DNA of 64,000 nucleotides from Lasiodiplodia sp. COLG20 (taxonomy: Eukaryota; Ascomycota; Dothideomycetes; Botryosphaeriales; Botryosphaeriaceae), in NCBI GenBank assembly GCA_009801085.1, contig VNWV01000001.1, positions 6,510,001 through 6,574,000 of the forward strand, given 5' to 3'. Within the stretch, counting starts at the first letter, position 1. Each line of letters opens with the position of its first letter. Below the pieces are notes generated by a model, which was given only the letters and a program-made list of their open reading frames with translations, made no database searches and was not told the origin of the DNA. Shown piece by piece: positions 20,421 to 31,765 of this stretch. A program made the translations under genes and the position numbers.

Positions 20421-22593
20421 TCAGAATGCGGGAGCTTTCTTCAAACCCTTAATCAAGTTGACTGTAAGGAGAGCTTTTGCTCTCAAAATTGTAGAATACA
20501 TAGTTGAACGTACCTTCTCAGCAGCCGCATACACCGTTGAGCAAGTATGAGACGCATGAACCAACGGCATTACGCTGGCATATACTATGCTCAGGCCTTG
20601 AACACTGTACACCTCAAGATTGAATATCACGACACCGCCCTCCTCACGTCGCATCATAGGGCAAGTACCTGCGGGATGGTTATCTCCAGGTGAACCTTGT
20701 ACACGTATCAATGCGGTGAGCTCTTCATCGCTCTCATCACCTTTAGAATCAGGGGCCGATAAGACCTCTACTGTTTCGTCACCAAACGCTGCTCTCGCTG
20801 ATTCCGTCTGCATCAGCTACCGCACTCTCCGAATACTGGCGATCAACACAGCCACGTTGCATGGCCCCATGGACCCTCCGAAGTCAATGACAGGAGGGGC
20901 AAGGGGCGGGAATTGTGCTATTGCCGCTGCCACGAGACCGCGGGTTAGTGGCTTTTGCGTGTACATAGGAATTTTAGGCGCTGTGTTGAATGCAAACTCG
21001 GAACTGAAGCATCGGTTGAACTGTATTGGTGGAGGAGAGCAGCATGTTGCGCATCCCAGCCAGCACGAACGGCCTCGGGCGTATCGGCTCGGAGATAAAC
21101 TTCCTTGGATGTCGTGGCAGCAGCGAGTGCCAAGATAGACGGCGTGACATTTTTCGAGGCGGTGATAAGATTGATAATAGTGTTACCTCTGCCGATCACA
21201 TAGGGACCAGTACGTGATATCAAGTACTCGGCCAGTCCTTCGGCCGCGAGAGTGCTGTTCGTATAATGGTCGATGTAGGTTGGCCTAAGAGTAACAGAGA
21301 CGAAGACCAAGGGGCATTAGCCAAGAGACTAAAGACCTCTTAAAGAAGAACGAGAACGTACAATTCCACAAAGTCACGGCGTATGCATGGTTTTGGAAGT
21401 TGTAACCCACGCCAGGCAGATCAACAACCACTTCCACCTTGAGTCTCTAAAGAAGTTGCTCATCGACGATTCCAGAAACCTGTCGAGACTGAGGGATGTG
21501 GATGGCTCCAGCAGCCAAGATGATCTCCTTACTCGTATTTACGGTAGTGACTTCTCCGGTCTCCCTCGACGCAAAGACAGCGCCGACGGTTCGCTTCTCC
21601 TCGAAAAGGACTTTGCCCACGTGATGCAATGGGAGGAGATGATAGTTCGGACGCTTCTCCACAACACGGTCGTAATGCGCTGTGTGAGCATATGAACGGG
21701 TCCGATTTTTAGGGTCCACTGTCGACGGCACCCAAAAGACGCCCCGTTTCATGGCAGCATTCGGGTCCTTGGGCATTGGCACACCTAGTTCAGGGCACCC
21801 TAACGTGAACCCCTCTAGATAAACTCTAGTTGGGGTCAAGTAGGTGCACACCAGGTTCGGCAGTCGTGACTTACTCGCCGCGGGAAATTGGTAATTTTGA
21901 TAGCTTCCTTGGATTGAGCCGATTGAGTCGTGCGCAGACATGTCCCAGGAGATATTCCACTCTGCAGCGAATGCGATGTTAGGAGGCGTGAACGTCTCGC
22001 TCTGGTGCGTGTGAATGCACGAAGAAATAGCTTCATCCACGAAAGGGCTTCACCTTTTTGAAGTATGGGAATAAGCCGTTCCATCCCCAACCAGGGTTTC
22101 CGGGTTCCTCCCAAGCATCATAGTCCGGAGTACCTCCTCGATCGAAGACTATTTTATGATTGTGGGCCTTCCACTTACAACACGTGCAACTGTGACATCG
22201 AAGGTGTTGTTCGCCATCTGGGCTGTAGCAGGCTAGTGAGGCCTGGGAACCAGTATGGAAGCGTGAGGCTCGTGTTTGTCAAGCCAGGCACAAGAGCTTC
22301 ATTCTCCTGATGATCAAAAGGCCCGTCCTCAAGAACTAAAACTGCAACTACTATCTCATTAGCAAGCCCCAATAATACTTCGTATAAGAGAACGAAAGTA
22401 GAATAGCGCGATCTCGCTCACCGTTTGGATCCTCGGTCAAACGGTCGGCAGTTATCAGCCCGCTTGTACCACCACCTACAACAACAAAATCGTATGTTTC
22501 TTGAAGTGCGATGTCGCGTCCAACGAGGCCTGCAAGGTTACCGAAGCTCGCGTGCACAACAGCCGCAAAGAGGAGTAATTTTGAATGCATCAT
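20421..22593 (-). pseudogene. GMC (glucose-methanol-choline) oxidoreductase pseudogene
   Basis: The whole GMC fold can be followed on the minus strand. The ATG at 22593 gives a signal-peptide-like MMHSKLLLFAAVVHASFG, then the FAD-binding YDFVVVGGGTSGL. A valid intron (about 22427-22343) precedes VLVLEDGPFD. Later blocks are DRGGTPDYDAWEEPGNPGWGW, DLPGVGYNFQNH and NHPAGTCPM with the catalytic-His neighbourhood. The frame is broken at least twice: a 1-nt loss after LLQP near 22224, and a damaged VVGG...NGM region near 22180-22150. A TAG stop at 21449-21447 (LL*RLKVEVV) sits where family members normally continue. Residues near the second active-site block are also degenerate. Intact relatives are secreted aryl-alcohol or choline-type oxidases. 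Some lesions look like G-to-A changes, so RIP is possible. Confidence 0.85.
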
Positions 22594-23574
22594 CCCTTTT
22601 AAATTTTTGACAACCAGGTACGAAAAGTAGAGGCAGGTCTTGCGCTTAAAGGATTTGTATCCGTGCTGACCCCGCCATGTGTTCCCCGGAGTTTCTTTTT
22701 GGCGATTTCTACATACAGTAATGCTCAGCGAAGTAGCGCATCCTCCGAATCCTGCGGCGGGATCATCCCGCAGCACGCGAGAACACCTATTGGCAGTGCG
22801 TTAATTAATGTGAGCCCATCAAGTTGTTGTAGCACCTTGATGCTGCCCGAGCAGTGCTGACGACGGAATCCCATCCTACCGAACCCCCCGAGGCCGTACC
22901 CGGGGGCCGGAATTTCAGTGAGGTCCTGGAATTCCGTTCCCATCTTCTTTCACCTCTCGCGGCCTGGGAATGGCCGGATTGGATCAAGGATAAGAGATCC
23001 AGTTCCAGACCTCTTAAAGTAGTTAGACACAATTATATCTATTGAAAATAATTGATGGGTTCAAACAGGCAGTTCGAATTCCACCCGCGAGCGAGGAAGT
23101 GACCAGTTTTTGCAGAAGAGTTTAAGTGTCAGTGAAGCGACAGGGAGGCAGTTCTTCGATCAATAACTTATGATTGGATGTTCCAGCTGAAACACCAACC
23201 TGCATCGAGGCTGTCCATCCGGAACATGTGATCTGCAATTGTCTGAGGAACTTTCTTCGCTGAATTAGTATTCACACATCCAGCATGGTATTGATAAATC
23301 TAACATATGTACACCTTGTACACAAAATAATATGTCACTCAGCGGACCATGAAAGCGAAATTTGACTACACGTGATCAGAATTGTAAGCCATACAGATCC
23401 CAGCAGTCATGCATCTGAAGCTTGGGCCACAGCGCACCTTGTTACTCTCACAGCCTTGCATCTCAAACACCTTATTTCTCAACCAGCCAACTCCGCAATA
23501 TATGCATATATATCCTCACCTCCGATATGACATGACGCTATCGCCATTATCTCTTTTGTCAACCTCAGACCACC
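22594..23574. other. Intergenic region
   Basis: The first half (22700-22960) is GC-rich with small palindromes such as CGGGATCATCCCG near 22757. The second half is the promoter of the homeodomain gene. No gene was identified. Confidence 0.5.
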
Positions 23575-25844
23575 ATGACCGACATAACAAGTTGGCTGGG
23601 GAGTGGCGACCCACCCCCACTGGACTCACTCTTGGACCTTTCGGACACTTTCGGTCACACCGAGAGCCATACAACCCAGAACGTGGACGTCTCTTGGCTT
23701 GGTAATGAGACATCCATTGATGGATATTCGCTGTTCGATGGATGCGATTCCTTGAATCCGATCGGCCCCGATAAACCTGCAATTCAAACGCAATCAGAGC
23801 TCGTTTCAAGCAACTTTTTGCAGGAAACAAGTTTCCCTGGACTCAAAGATCTTCCTGGAATTTTCGTTAGAGAATCACATGATTCAATTCTACATGGATC
23901 GGGCCCACAAGTCACAGCAAATTCGGGCGTGGATCAGACCACGACGAATGAACAGAGAAAGAAGAGGCCTGGAAGCCCAACATTACAGTCACCTCAACCA
24001 AGAAAGAAAACCAGTGTGGCTATACCAAAGTCTTGGAAACACAGGGCAAAGTTGTCTTCCAATGCAAAGAAGGTGCTGGAAGATTTCTTCAAAGTCAATA
24101 TCTATCCAGAGCCAAATGACGTCGCCGGACTCGTTGAACAGACCGGTATTGAGAATCAACAAATCAAGACATGGTCTCGAAACCAAAGAGCCCGGAAACT
24201 CAATGTCGGTAAGTATTTCTGTAATTTGTAAGCCACCTCTCGACGCGTCTAATTTTCAAAGCAGACATGAGCGGTGGCTCAGAAGGCATTCCGCAATCAC
24301 CCTGTGGGCCATCGGAACAGACTTTCGCAACAGCCTTAGCTGATATCCCACGTATTGATCCGAAATCCTTGATGGAAAAGTACCTGGGCGTCCCGCTTGA
24401 TCAAGACCATCGCATGCCAACCACAGCCACGCCAGTGGCCGAAAGAGGGGAGTATCAGGCGGCGGCCGGTAGTGACAGCTCCTGGAGCAGTTGTGGCTCG
24501 CAGAACAGCTGGTCGTCCAGGCGTGGAAGAAGGAAGGCGAACGGACCTCGCAGAACTGGACTATACATGCCCATCTCCGTTACATCTCCGTTCCATTGTA
24601 CATTTTGCGATGAAGGCCTCAAAGATCGATATCAGTGGAAACGTCATGAAGAGACAAAGCACGCTCCTCGCACTGGCTGGATCTGCAAAGATACAGCGTG
24701 CGCCAACAAACCTATCGAGGATTCGATATTCTTTCGCGAAGACTTGTTGACACAACACCGCGCCAAACACACCCCACATCAGCAACCATCGACGAAGTTC
24801 GAGATTGTCTCAGCCAACCCGATACCTGAAGCTCATCACGCTCTCCAGTGCAGGTTTTGCGGCGATCGGCTACCCGATTGGGCCGAACGCGTCGACCACA
24901 TCGCTGCACATTTCGAGAAAGGTGCAAACTTTTCCAGCTGGTGGCTGAAGCGAGCGGAATTTTTTGCGGAAACAAAGGGCCCTCCGATCGTATGGCCCCA
25001 CAAAGATTTTAAAGCAGTCTTACCGAACTCCGTTTTTTGCATATACTGTAAGCGCCTCTATTTATCACTTGAAGATGCAGAGGCTCGTCATCAAGAATGC
25101 ACAGTATGGTCCTGTGGTCTATTCGAAGGAATACTGGCCGCTTATGAGGAGCTTGAGGATCCATTTTGGTCTTGCACATACTGCGACGAGATCATTGTTG
25201 AGAATTCTCCTGACCATTCCAAGCGTCTGAGCCATCTGATCATGGAACATGCCTACCGCAGCTGCACTCCTAGGAGATTTGTTGAGCTTTCGCATTTCCA
25301 GGACCATCTGATGTCCCACCACAAAGCTTTACTCGGCAAGGCCAGAACACTAGAGTCTGCCTGTCGGTTGACGAGAAGGTCCCAGTTCAGGTGTGCCACG
25401 GACTTTCCTAGTGTTGATCTCACGCAGCTCAACGCTAGATGCTTTTCTTATCCATTTCCATACGTAGAAGTCGACATCTTTGGGACCTTTCGAGGCGATT
25501 TACGCTTTGCATTCCTGGTGGCCTTTTTGGATCCAGTGTCTCCACACAACACAATCAGCCTCGAATATGTTCGATTACTTCGACAAATTATTGATCTACA
25601 GATGGACGAAAGCGGCGATGTTGTCCTTGATACTTCGGCGGGCCATGTTGGTCATGTGGTCATCCAATGGGCTGGTGATTGGGGAGCTCAGTGGAGAAGT
25701 GTGTTTCTGCCAGTAGCTCATGGGGTACACACAACTAGGTTTTTCGTGGTAGATCATGGGTCTAAATTGACGCTAGCTTTTGGTCGTGCTGCGATGGAGG
25801 AACTCAACATGGTTGAGAAGCACCCACCTCTTATCTCAGTATAG
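23575..25844 (+). CDS. Homeodomain and C2H2 zinc-finger transcription factor
   Basis: Two exons (23575-24208 and 24265-25844) with a 56-nt intron give 737 aa. A basic stretch (QRKKRPGSP...PRKKT) precedes a homeodomain at about residues 153-210, whose recognition helix reads IKTWSRNQRARK; the usual WFxNxR is WSRNQR. C2H2-type fingers follow: CTFCDEGLKD...H-x4-H at about 323-344, a CKDTAC...H-x3-H finger at about 352-380, and CRFCGD...H-x3-H at about 407-427. Further CxxC pairs lie at CIYCKRLY and CTYCDEII. The ~150-aa C-terminal region has no recognised domain. Such homeobox/C2H2 fusions form an ascomycete transcription-factor family; the target genes are unknown. A nuclear location is inferred from the basic region. 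Confidence 0.87.
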
Positions 25845-26473
25845 TACCATGCTATACGGCTCTTATGTTTCATTCGTTTGCCCCGTCATCATGTGTCACT
25901 ATTCACTGTGTTTAATTGAAAACGTCTTGGTTCCAACCATTCTCGATGTTTAATTGCCGTTGATCGTGACATTTTGTTATTATGAATCGAATGTCGGATG
26001 CGTTCGCTATACAATGAGACCGTAGAAGTCAACCTTTTACAGACATCTTTCATATGATAGTATCCGGCCTACAAGCTCGAACTAGCGAAATAACCTTCGA
26101 AGATTATTCCAGGCTTGCGAAAATGTCAGAAATCAGGAAGTCGATGGAACACAGCAACTCGATGGGTAGCTTGAACAATAAGGCTGTGACGCCAGGTACT
26201 GGGATCCCGGCAGTATAAATCTTTGAGGCCCTGCGGGATCATGGATAAGAGAAGTACCTCTGGAAGCTTCAGTTAAATTTCAATCCTATCACCTGAGAAG
26301 TGAAACAGCTAAACGGGCAACGCTGGCCAGGACATGGCAGCGAAAATAGAACAGAAAGGCTCGAAAAAGAGGCATAACCATCTACAGGACAAGTACTGGT
26401 CGAGGTTCTACCCCAAGAGCGATCTGCATACCTTGCAAACACCGTAGACTTCGAGAACACTCTATACTTGCGT
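25845..26473. other. Intergenic region between convergent genes
   Basis: 3' flanks of the homeodomain gene and the HET gene. Apart from the short hairpin at 26203-26240, nothing was recognised. Confidence 0.55.
26203..26240. repeat. Short imperfect hairpin
   Basis: GATCCCGGCAG (26203-26213) can pair with CTGCGGGATC (26231-26240) with a one-base bulge and a 17-nt loop. It lies between two convergent genes, and a role in 3'-end formation is only a guess. Confidence 0.4.
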
Positions 26474-29026
26474 TCAATTCAGAGCAATTATTTTGAACTC
26501 TGCGCCTACTTCCTTCCATCCCTTCAACATGGCCTTTCCCAATCCCACGCGACAATACCTTCCGTTGTGCTTCGTCACCAGCATGACATTGAGCAATATC
26601 AGCGGGGATCGAACAAAGTTACGGAGGAGACTTCCAGACTCTGGCAACCAAGAATAACGCAATACTGGAGATCGGTCGTGAAGCATTTCGGGAATATTTT
26701 TGAAATCATCCCAATCTTCTTCTGTCGCTCGAGCAACTGACAGAGCAAGCACTTCCACCTTGGGTGGACTGTCATTTGCACTGTCCATATAAACAGTGCC
26801 AGTTGCTGGATTGTCAAAAGAAGCCCAACCACGAAGGATGCCATCTCCAGTTCGCAGAAGAAATGGGCCACGCTGATGACTGGTGAAGCCCCCAAGCCGT
26901 TCGAGATTGAGAGTAGCGCATTGGGTGTGCACCAGAAGTTGGCCTGGGCTTTCACGTAGTTCCCAATTGGTCCTCGAAGCTTCTTCAGCAAGGACATCTT
27001 TCAGATACGGATTTTGCGGTCGGGTGGCTTCCCAAAATGCATCGTATGTTTGCCATTTGGCATAGACCTGCGCTGATAGCTGCTCCCAGGACATGGCTGA
27101 ATTGAACTCTGGTAGTGAGCGAGCGAAGCAACCTTCTCTCCATGCCATGATGGAAGTTGCATGCAGAAGTTGTGCTATTCTACCATAGTCTTCAGATGGA
27201 TCCCTGCAACCCCAGAAGAGACGGAGACAGCTCGGAGTAGAGACAATACGTTTAGAGACACTTCGTTTCACAAAAGAACCTAGTGTGGTGTCATTTGTAT
27301 AGAAGCTCCATGTTGCGATAGCGGCCCCAAGACACTTGTAGTGGTACGTGTTGTAATCGATCGCGCGGGCTGACGCCCATGACCAGGATGGAAAGTTAGA
27401 GTTCCTGGATGTTGCCATGGGGGTCCAAAGTATTGCGTCGTCAAATTCACGGAAAGGTATACCGTGCAGGTGGTTTTCTCCGACAATGGAATTCAACATT
27501 CCCATAAAGGCTGCCACTTTATCCTGGGAAGATGTGAGATCGCGCCGACTATATCGAGAGATATGTGGCACCAAGTTGATCCAGTCAAAATGCCCTCTGG
27601 ACGACCTCTCCTTTTTCACGTCCAGGAAAGGATGATACTTTCCAATGTAGAGTAAGCGCTGAGAAAAATACTCTTCTTGGTATGTCCAGCCACGGGTTTT
27701 CCACCTCATACTTCCACGTTGATCTGGGTGGGTCTCGATTTCCTCGACAAGGCGCATTCCGGAGACTCTCACTTCGAACGGCAGCATCTGGCCTCGAGAA
27801 ATTCCGGGAAGCCCCTGCAGGGCATCATCATTGTCCGATGCAATGATCGTGAGAGCAGAGCCTCTGTAGATTTTGTCCATGACCCTTATCATCTCGCCGG
27901 GGTTATCTTGCAAGATGCATAGGCGATCGACCCATAGATACCGCATGGAGAGTTTCTCGCATGCGGTCATGGCGTCTCTGATAGTAGCTGGGATGTTCTG
28001 AGAGTTTAGGTATCCCGGTGTCTCCAGGCTCTTGATATTGGCGGATGTTGCTTTTAAACTCTCCATTGCTGCACCTGAGGCCCCCCAGACGTAGCTAAGG
28101 GCAACATATTCGCATCTTAGTGGAACCATCGTGACACAAGCATCCCGCACGTCAACGACTCTGAGACCTCTGACTCCATGGTAGTTCAGTGATGTCGAGC
28201 ATTGAAGCTGGGATCTTAGTGCTCTCCAATCACTCTCGTCAAGATATTTCTCTTCAACTGTGGTAGTGTCCGCATTGGGTATTTCGGGATCGTCCAGGTA
28301 GATCCGGAAGGTCGGAAAGTATCCCTTCCAGTTTTCGCTAGCGGTGCCGTATCCAATTTGCAGGAAAGCCTGTACCGTGGAATCATTTGGGGAGTAGAGA
28401 TCAAATTCCAAATCAAAGGTTCCTTCCTTGGGTTGGTCCATAGGTTCACGCCGTGCAATGCGCATTCGAATAGCTTGGCACGCAGGGCATTCTTGACAGA
28501 TGTCTATCTTGCGGAAAACGATGTACGAGCGGTGGTTGAGGCATTGGTATAGGTGTTTGAGACGCAAGTGTGTCCAAAAGGAGCAGAGTGATGAATCTGC
28601 CAGGAGAGTCGATGAACACTTATCGCAATCTCCATGAAAGGCTTGCGGAAAGATCCTGGCTGCAGCCGTGAAACCGCGATCGAATGACTTGCAGTACACA
28701 CAGGTACCGACTTCGCATTCGGACTCTGATTCACTGTCTTCTTCACTCATGAGTACATTCTCGGTATCGGAGTTGACATTTATGACATGAGAAATGAACG
28801 AAAAGAGAGACCTGCAAATGAACACAGCAATGCAAAAATGCTGGAAACGTGGTGATTCAGCGATGTCAAGGATAAGAGAATAGTAATAATAAATGAGAAG
28901 TGGCATCACGAAAGTTAAAGTGTATGACATAATGGGAGAATCGAGGAATGAATATATAATTTGAAAGGGTAATGGAGCCATGGAAGAAAGGGGGACTTCA
29001 TAAAGGAGGAATTTACTCGCGCGCAA
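26474..29026 (-). CDS. HET-domain (heterokaryon incompatibility) protein with N-terminal membrane segments
   Basis: One exon. The ORF from 29026 gives 850 aa; an alternative start at 28750 (MSEEDSESESE) would give 758 aa. The longer form adds two hydrophobic stretches (about residues 33-55 and 63-83), which would make it membrane-anchored. An N-terminal Cys-rich block follows (CVYC, CDKC, CQECPAC), possibly zinc binding. The HET domain starts at YVALSYVWG (about 307) and includes IPATIRDAMTACEKL, RYLWVDRLCILQD and the IYRGSALTIIASD block. The C-terminal ~350 residues match the usual tail of long HET proteins. HET proteins trigger cell death after fusion of unlike individuals or in response to non-self. 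The partner that would trigger this one is unknown. Confidence 0.9.
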   Translation of the reverse strand: MRASKFLLYEVPLSSMAPLPFQIIYSFLDSPIMSYTLTFVMPLLIYYYYSLILDIAESPRFQHFCIAVFICRSLFSFISHVINVNSDTENVLMSEEDSESESECEVGTCVYCKSFDRGFTAAARIFPQAFHGDCDKCSSTLLADSSLCSFWTHLRLKHLYQCLNHRSYIVFRKIDICQECPACQAIRMRIARREPMDQPKEGTFDLEFDLYSPNDSTVQAFLQIGYGTASENWKGYFPTFRIYLDDPEIPNADTTTVEEKYLDESDWRALRSQLQCSTSLNYHGVRGLRVVDVRDACVTMVPLRCEYVALSYVWGASGAAMESLKATSANIKSLETPGYLNSQNIPATIRDAMTACEKLSMRYLWVDRLCILQDNPGEMIRVMDKIYRGSALTIIASDNDDALQGLPGISRGQMLPFEVRVSGMRLVEEIETHPDQRGSMRWKTRGWTYQEEYFSQRLLYIGKYHPFLDVKKERSSRGHFDWINLVPHISRYSRRDLTSSQDKVAAFMGMLNSIVGENHLHGIPFREFDDAILWTPMATSRNSNFPSWSWASARAIDYNTYHYKCLGAAIATWSFYTNDTTLGSFVKRSVSKRIVSTPSCLRLFWGCRDPSEDYGRIAQLLHATSIMAWREGCFARSLPEFNSAMSWEQLSAQVYAKWQTYDAFWEATRPQNPYLKDVLAEEASRTNWELRESPGQLLVHTQCATLNLERLGGFTSHQRGPFLLRTGDGILRGWASFDNPATGTVYMDSANDSPPKVEVLALSVARATEEDWDDFKNIPEMLHDRSPVLRYSWLPESGSLLRNFVRSPLILLNVMLVTKHNGRYCRVGLGKAMLKGWKEVGAEFKIIALN

Positions 29027-30242
29027 AATAGGGATCGGTGTGGTTAGCGAAGCGATGATATGGCGTAGATGGCGAAGAGTAGAAAAAGAGGCATGTAAGG
29101 CTGGATGCGGGGTAGACGTACATATTTATCAAGTCGCTGCGGATCAGGCTATGCACAGCCTCAGCCTCGTGTCCATGCACCTGAAACAAATGCCTTTCAA
29201 TGAGCGCGTGGCTGTGTTTTCACCAATTTCGCACTAGCGGTCTCAATTTTTGTCGCACTAGTGTAGCTATTGAGGCACACAAAAACAAAAACGCTTAAAT
29301 ACGAGACTAAACTCCGCCCGATTACAGGGTAATACCCAGGACAGAACAGCAGAAAGATAGTAAAATGTAACCTTAGTCTCTGCCCGTATTTTAGTCCCAG
29401 GTTCTTCAATATTTTCGATAAGGGCCAAGTTGACAATATATGAGACTCCCAAACGCGAATTTCATAGAGCCAATGTCTGCAGAAAATGACGTTCTCACTA
29501 CTGGATGAAGAACGCAATCTCTCATAGCCATGATCCGTGGGTCGAGCAACACATCATCCAGCATCGTCCTGAGAAGTGGAAATCATATATCATGTTGAGC
29601 GCCAATAGTAAATATGTATACACCATCGGGATCTCTTGTTCAGGAATCGAACAGGCCTTCTGATGGCAATGGAGGTGTGGCACAAGGTGAGCCGATGGCA
29701 TACTTTGGAAGAAATTGGTAGCAGCGGCTGTCAAAGCATCACATTAAAGCTACTATGTAAGTAGGTAATCTTCATGACCCTCCTGAGTCCTGAATATAGG
29801 CAGACCAACGCGGCAGAGTTTTATCAAGATGTCCATCGCATAATGCGGCAGCGGGGATGAACGCGAAAGCTGCAGGAAAGAGCAGGGTGACTGGATGGAA
29901 GCAGTCAAGTCCAATGGTAGATTGAAGTGGTCGGGGTACGGCCAGCTCGGGAAGCGAGTTCTCGCGAAGACCGACAGCCGGTGGCGAGGCCGAGGCCGAG
30001 GCTCCAGCTACTGTGCAAGTAACTACTATGTAACCCCCACAAATATTCAACCAGACCCTGCAAGCTTCTACTTAGTCATCTAGTTATGCACTGATTCAAT
30101 GCTTATGTGGCTTGACCGACATGTCCGCTCGGCCTTAAGGTGCTCGTAAATTCCGTCTACAGCGAGGCCGCCTACCATCTACCTTCTTTTTCGGATCACT
30201 TCCCAATTCAGGAGGGACTGAACAGGTAGTATTTTCGATGGT
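29027..30242. other. Intergenic region between divergent genes
   Basis: About 1.2 kb hold the promoters of the HET gene (minus) and the hydrolase gene (plus). Short ORFs have no protein-like character. No repeat or RNA gene was recognised. Confidence 0.6.
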
Positions 30243-31610
30243 ATGGGATACAAAAAGGCCAAAATGTGCTCGATGAAAGCAACAGAGAACTTTCAAGTTC
30301 ATCATCTTCCTTTCTCAGCACTACTTGATTTCCAACACATATCTTATGACATGGGAGACTTCAAGCTCTTTGACGACGAGTCTTTTCATTTTGAGACTTT
30401 GAGAATTCTCCACGGGGCGACGTCAAATGGCGCCGACATCGCAGAGGTCTTCATGACCATCCCCAAGATCAAGACCGGAGACTTCGATTCCTGGGCGAAA
30501 GCTTGGTATGATCTGGCCGTGCGTGTTGAGACACAGGCACAACGCTCCGACATCTCCGCGGCCAGTGGTCGAGTCTCAGCGCGCAATGCGTACTTCCGAG
30601 CTGCGTGCTACTACCGCTCGGCTGACTTCTTCCTCCACGGCAACCCCTCCGACCCGCGCATCATGGCTTTCTGGAAGAAGCACATGGAAACCTTCGACGC
30701 CGCCATCGCGCTGCTCCCCATCCCCGGACGCCGGATTGACATTCCGACCCCGTACGGATTCCACGTTCCCGCCATCTTTTATGAGGCTTCAGGGACGTCT
30801 GATGGTACGCCGAAGCCGACGATGACTCTCGGTAATGGCTATGACGGCAGTCAAGAGGAGATGTATCATGCCATCGGCGCTGCCGCGCTGGAGCGTGGTT
30901 TCAATGTTATCTCTTACGAGGGTCCCGGGCAACCAACCGTTCGGCGATACCAGGGCCTTGGCTTCATACCCGAGTGGGAGAAGGTGCTGACGCCTGTGGT
31001 TGACTATCTTCATAAGCATGCAAGCGAAATGCATGTTGATGTAAGCAAGCTTGGTCTGTGGGGTAACAGCATGGCAGGCATGTTAGGCTTACGCGCCGTG
31101 GCGTTCGAGAGACGAATCAAGGCGTACATCGCCTGCGATGGCGTCTGGAACTTGAACAGCGCGTTCCCAGCCGAAGCCAAGGCCCAAATCCAGGCTGGCC
31201 ATTCAGACGAGATCTGGGACAGCATCAAAGATGGCTCTGCGCCCACGGGCCTGCGTTGGATGATCACGCATGGGTTGTGGGCAATGTACGACGAAGGGCA
31301 GAACATGGCTTTGGAGTCGGCATCACACGTTGTCGAAGGCTTTGTCGCTGCCATGGGAAAGTACAACGTCGAAGATATCGTGGGAATGGTTGATTGCAAG
31401 GTTTTCGTTGGAGAGGCTGAGGAAGACATTTTCTTCAAAGGACAGCCCAAACTGGTCGCTGATGCACTCGGCAGCAAGGCTACACTGTATTATTTCAGGT
31501 CCGAGGATGGTGCTGGGGCGCATTGCCAAGAAGGAGCGGCGCACTTGCTCTCGCAGGCCACTCTTGACTGGTTCGAGGATGTGATGCGGGGTAAGGCTCA
31601 GAAGATTTGA
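30243..31610 (+). CDS. Alpha/beta hydrolase, Ayg1/DUF1100-like
   Basis: Single exon of 455 aa from ATG 30243; the in-frame Mets at residues 8 and 11 are possible starts. An N-terminal helical domain (about residues 1-170) precedes an alpha/beta-hydrolase domain. The oxyanion region is TLGNGYDGSQEEM. The nucleophile elbow is LWGNSMAG with Ser276, where the usual second Gly is Ala. Asp395 (EAEEDIFF) and His427 (GAHCQEG) complete the likely triad. The layout fits the DUF1100/2,6-dihydropseudooxynicotine-hydrolase group, which includes the fungal melanin enzyme Ayg1 that shortens a heptaketide. No polyketide synthase is present in the window, so a link to melanin is unproven. No signal peptide, so probably cytosolic. 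The gene converges on the arylsulfotransferase gene with 155 bp between stops. Confidence 0.85.
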   Translation: MGYKKAKMCSMKATENFQVHHLPFSALLDFQHISYDMGDFKLFDDESFHFETLRILHGATSNGADIAEVFMTIPKIKTGDFDSWAKAWYDLAVRVETQAQRSDISAASGRVSARNAYFRAACYYRSADFFLHGNPSDPRIMAFWKKHMETFDAAIALLPIPGRRIDIPTPYGFHVPAIFYEASGTSDGTPKPTMTLGNGYDGSQEEMYHAIGAAALERGFNVISYEGPGQPTVRRYQGLGFIPEWEKVLTPVVDYLHKHASEMHVDVSKLGLWGNSMAGMLGLRAVAFERRIKAYIACDGVWNLNSAFPAEAKAQIQAGHSDEIWDSIKDGSAPTGLRWMITHGLWAMYDEGQNMALESASHVVEGFVAAMGKYNVEDIVGMVDCKVFVGEAEEDIFFKGQPKLVADALGSKATLYYFRSEDGAGAHCQEGAAHLLSQATLDWFEDVMRGKAQKI

Positions 31611-31765
31611 ATCCTCAGTGGTTCTCCAACATTCACCTTCTTGACTGTCCTTCATCACATTCATTCATGCTCATTGAATTGAAAAATCACAATTTGACAT
31701 TTTGACTATTACATAAACCTCTCCATATCACTCTTAGGCGTAATTGATCATAGCTCTTCCCAAGG

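Noticed and set aside
22725..22943. 72-codon minus-strand frame with Gly/Cys residues resembling a small secreted protein
   Set aside because: No signal peptide and no conserved Cys spacing; it sits in a GC-rich intergenic block and has no promoter-like context.
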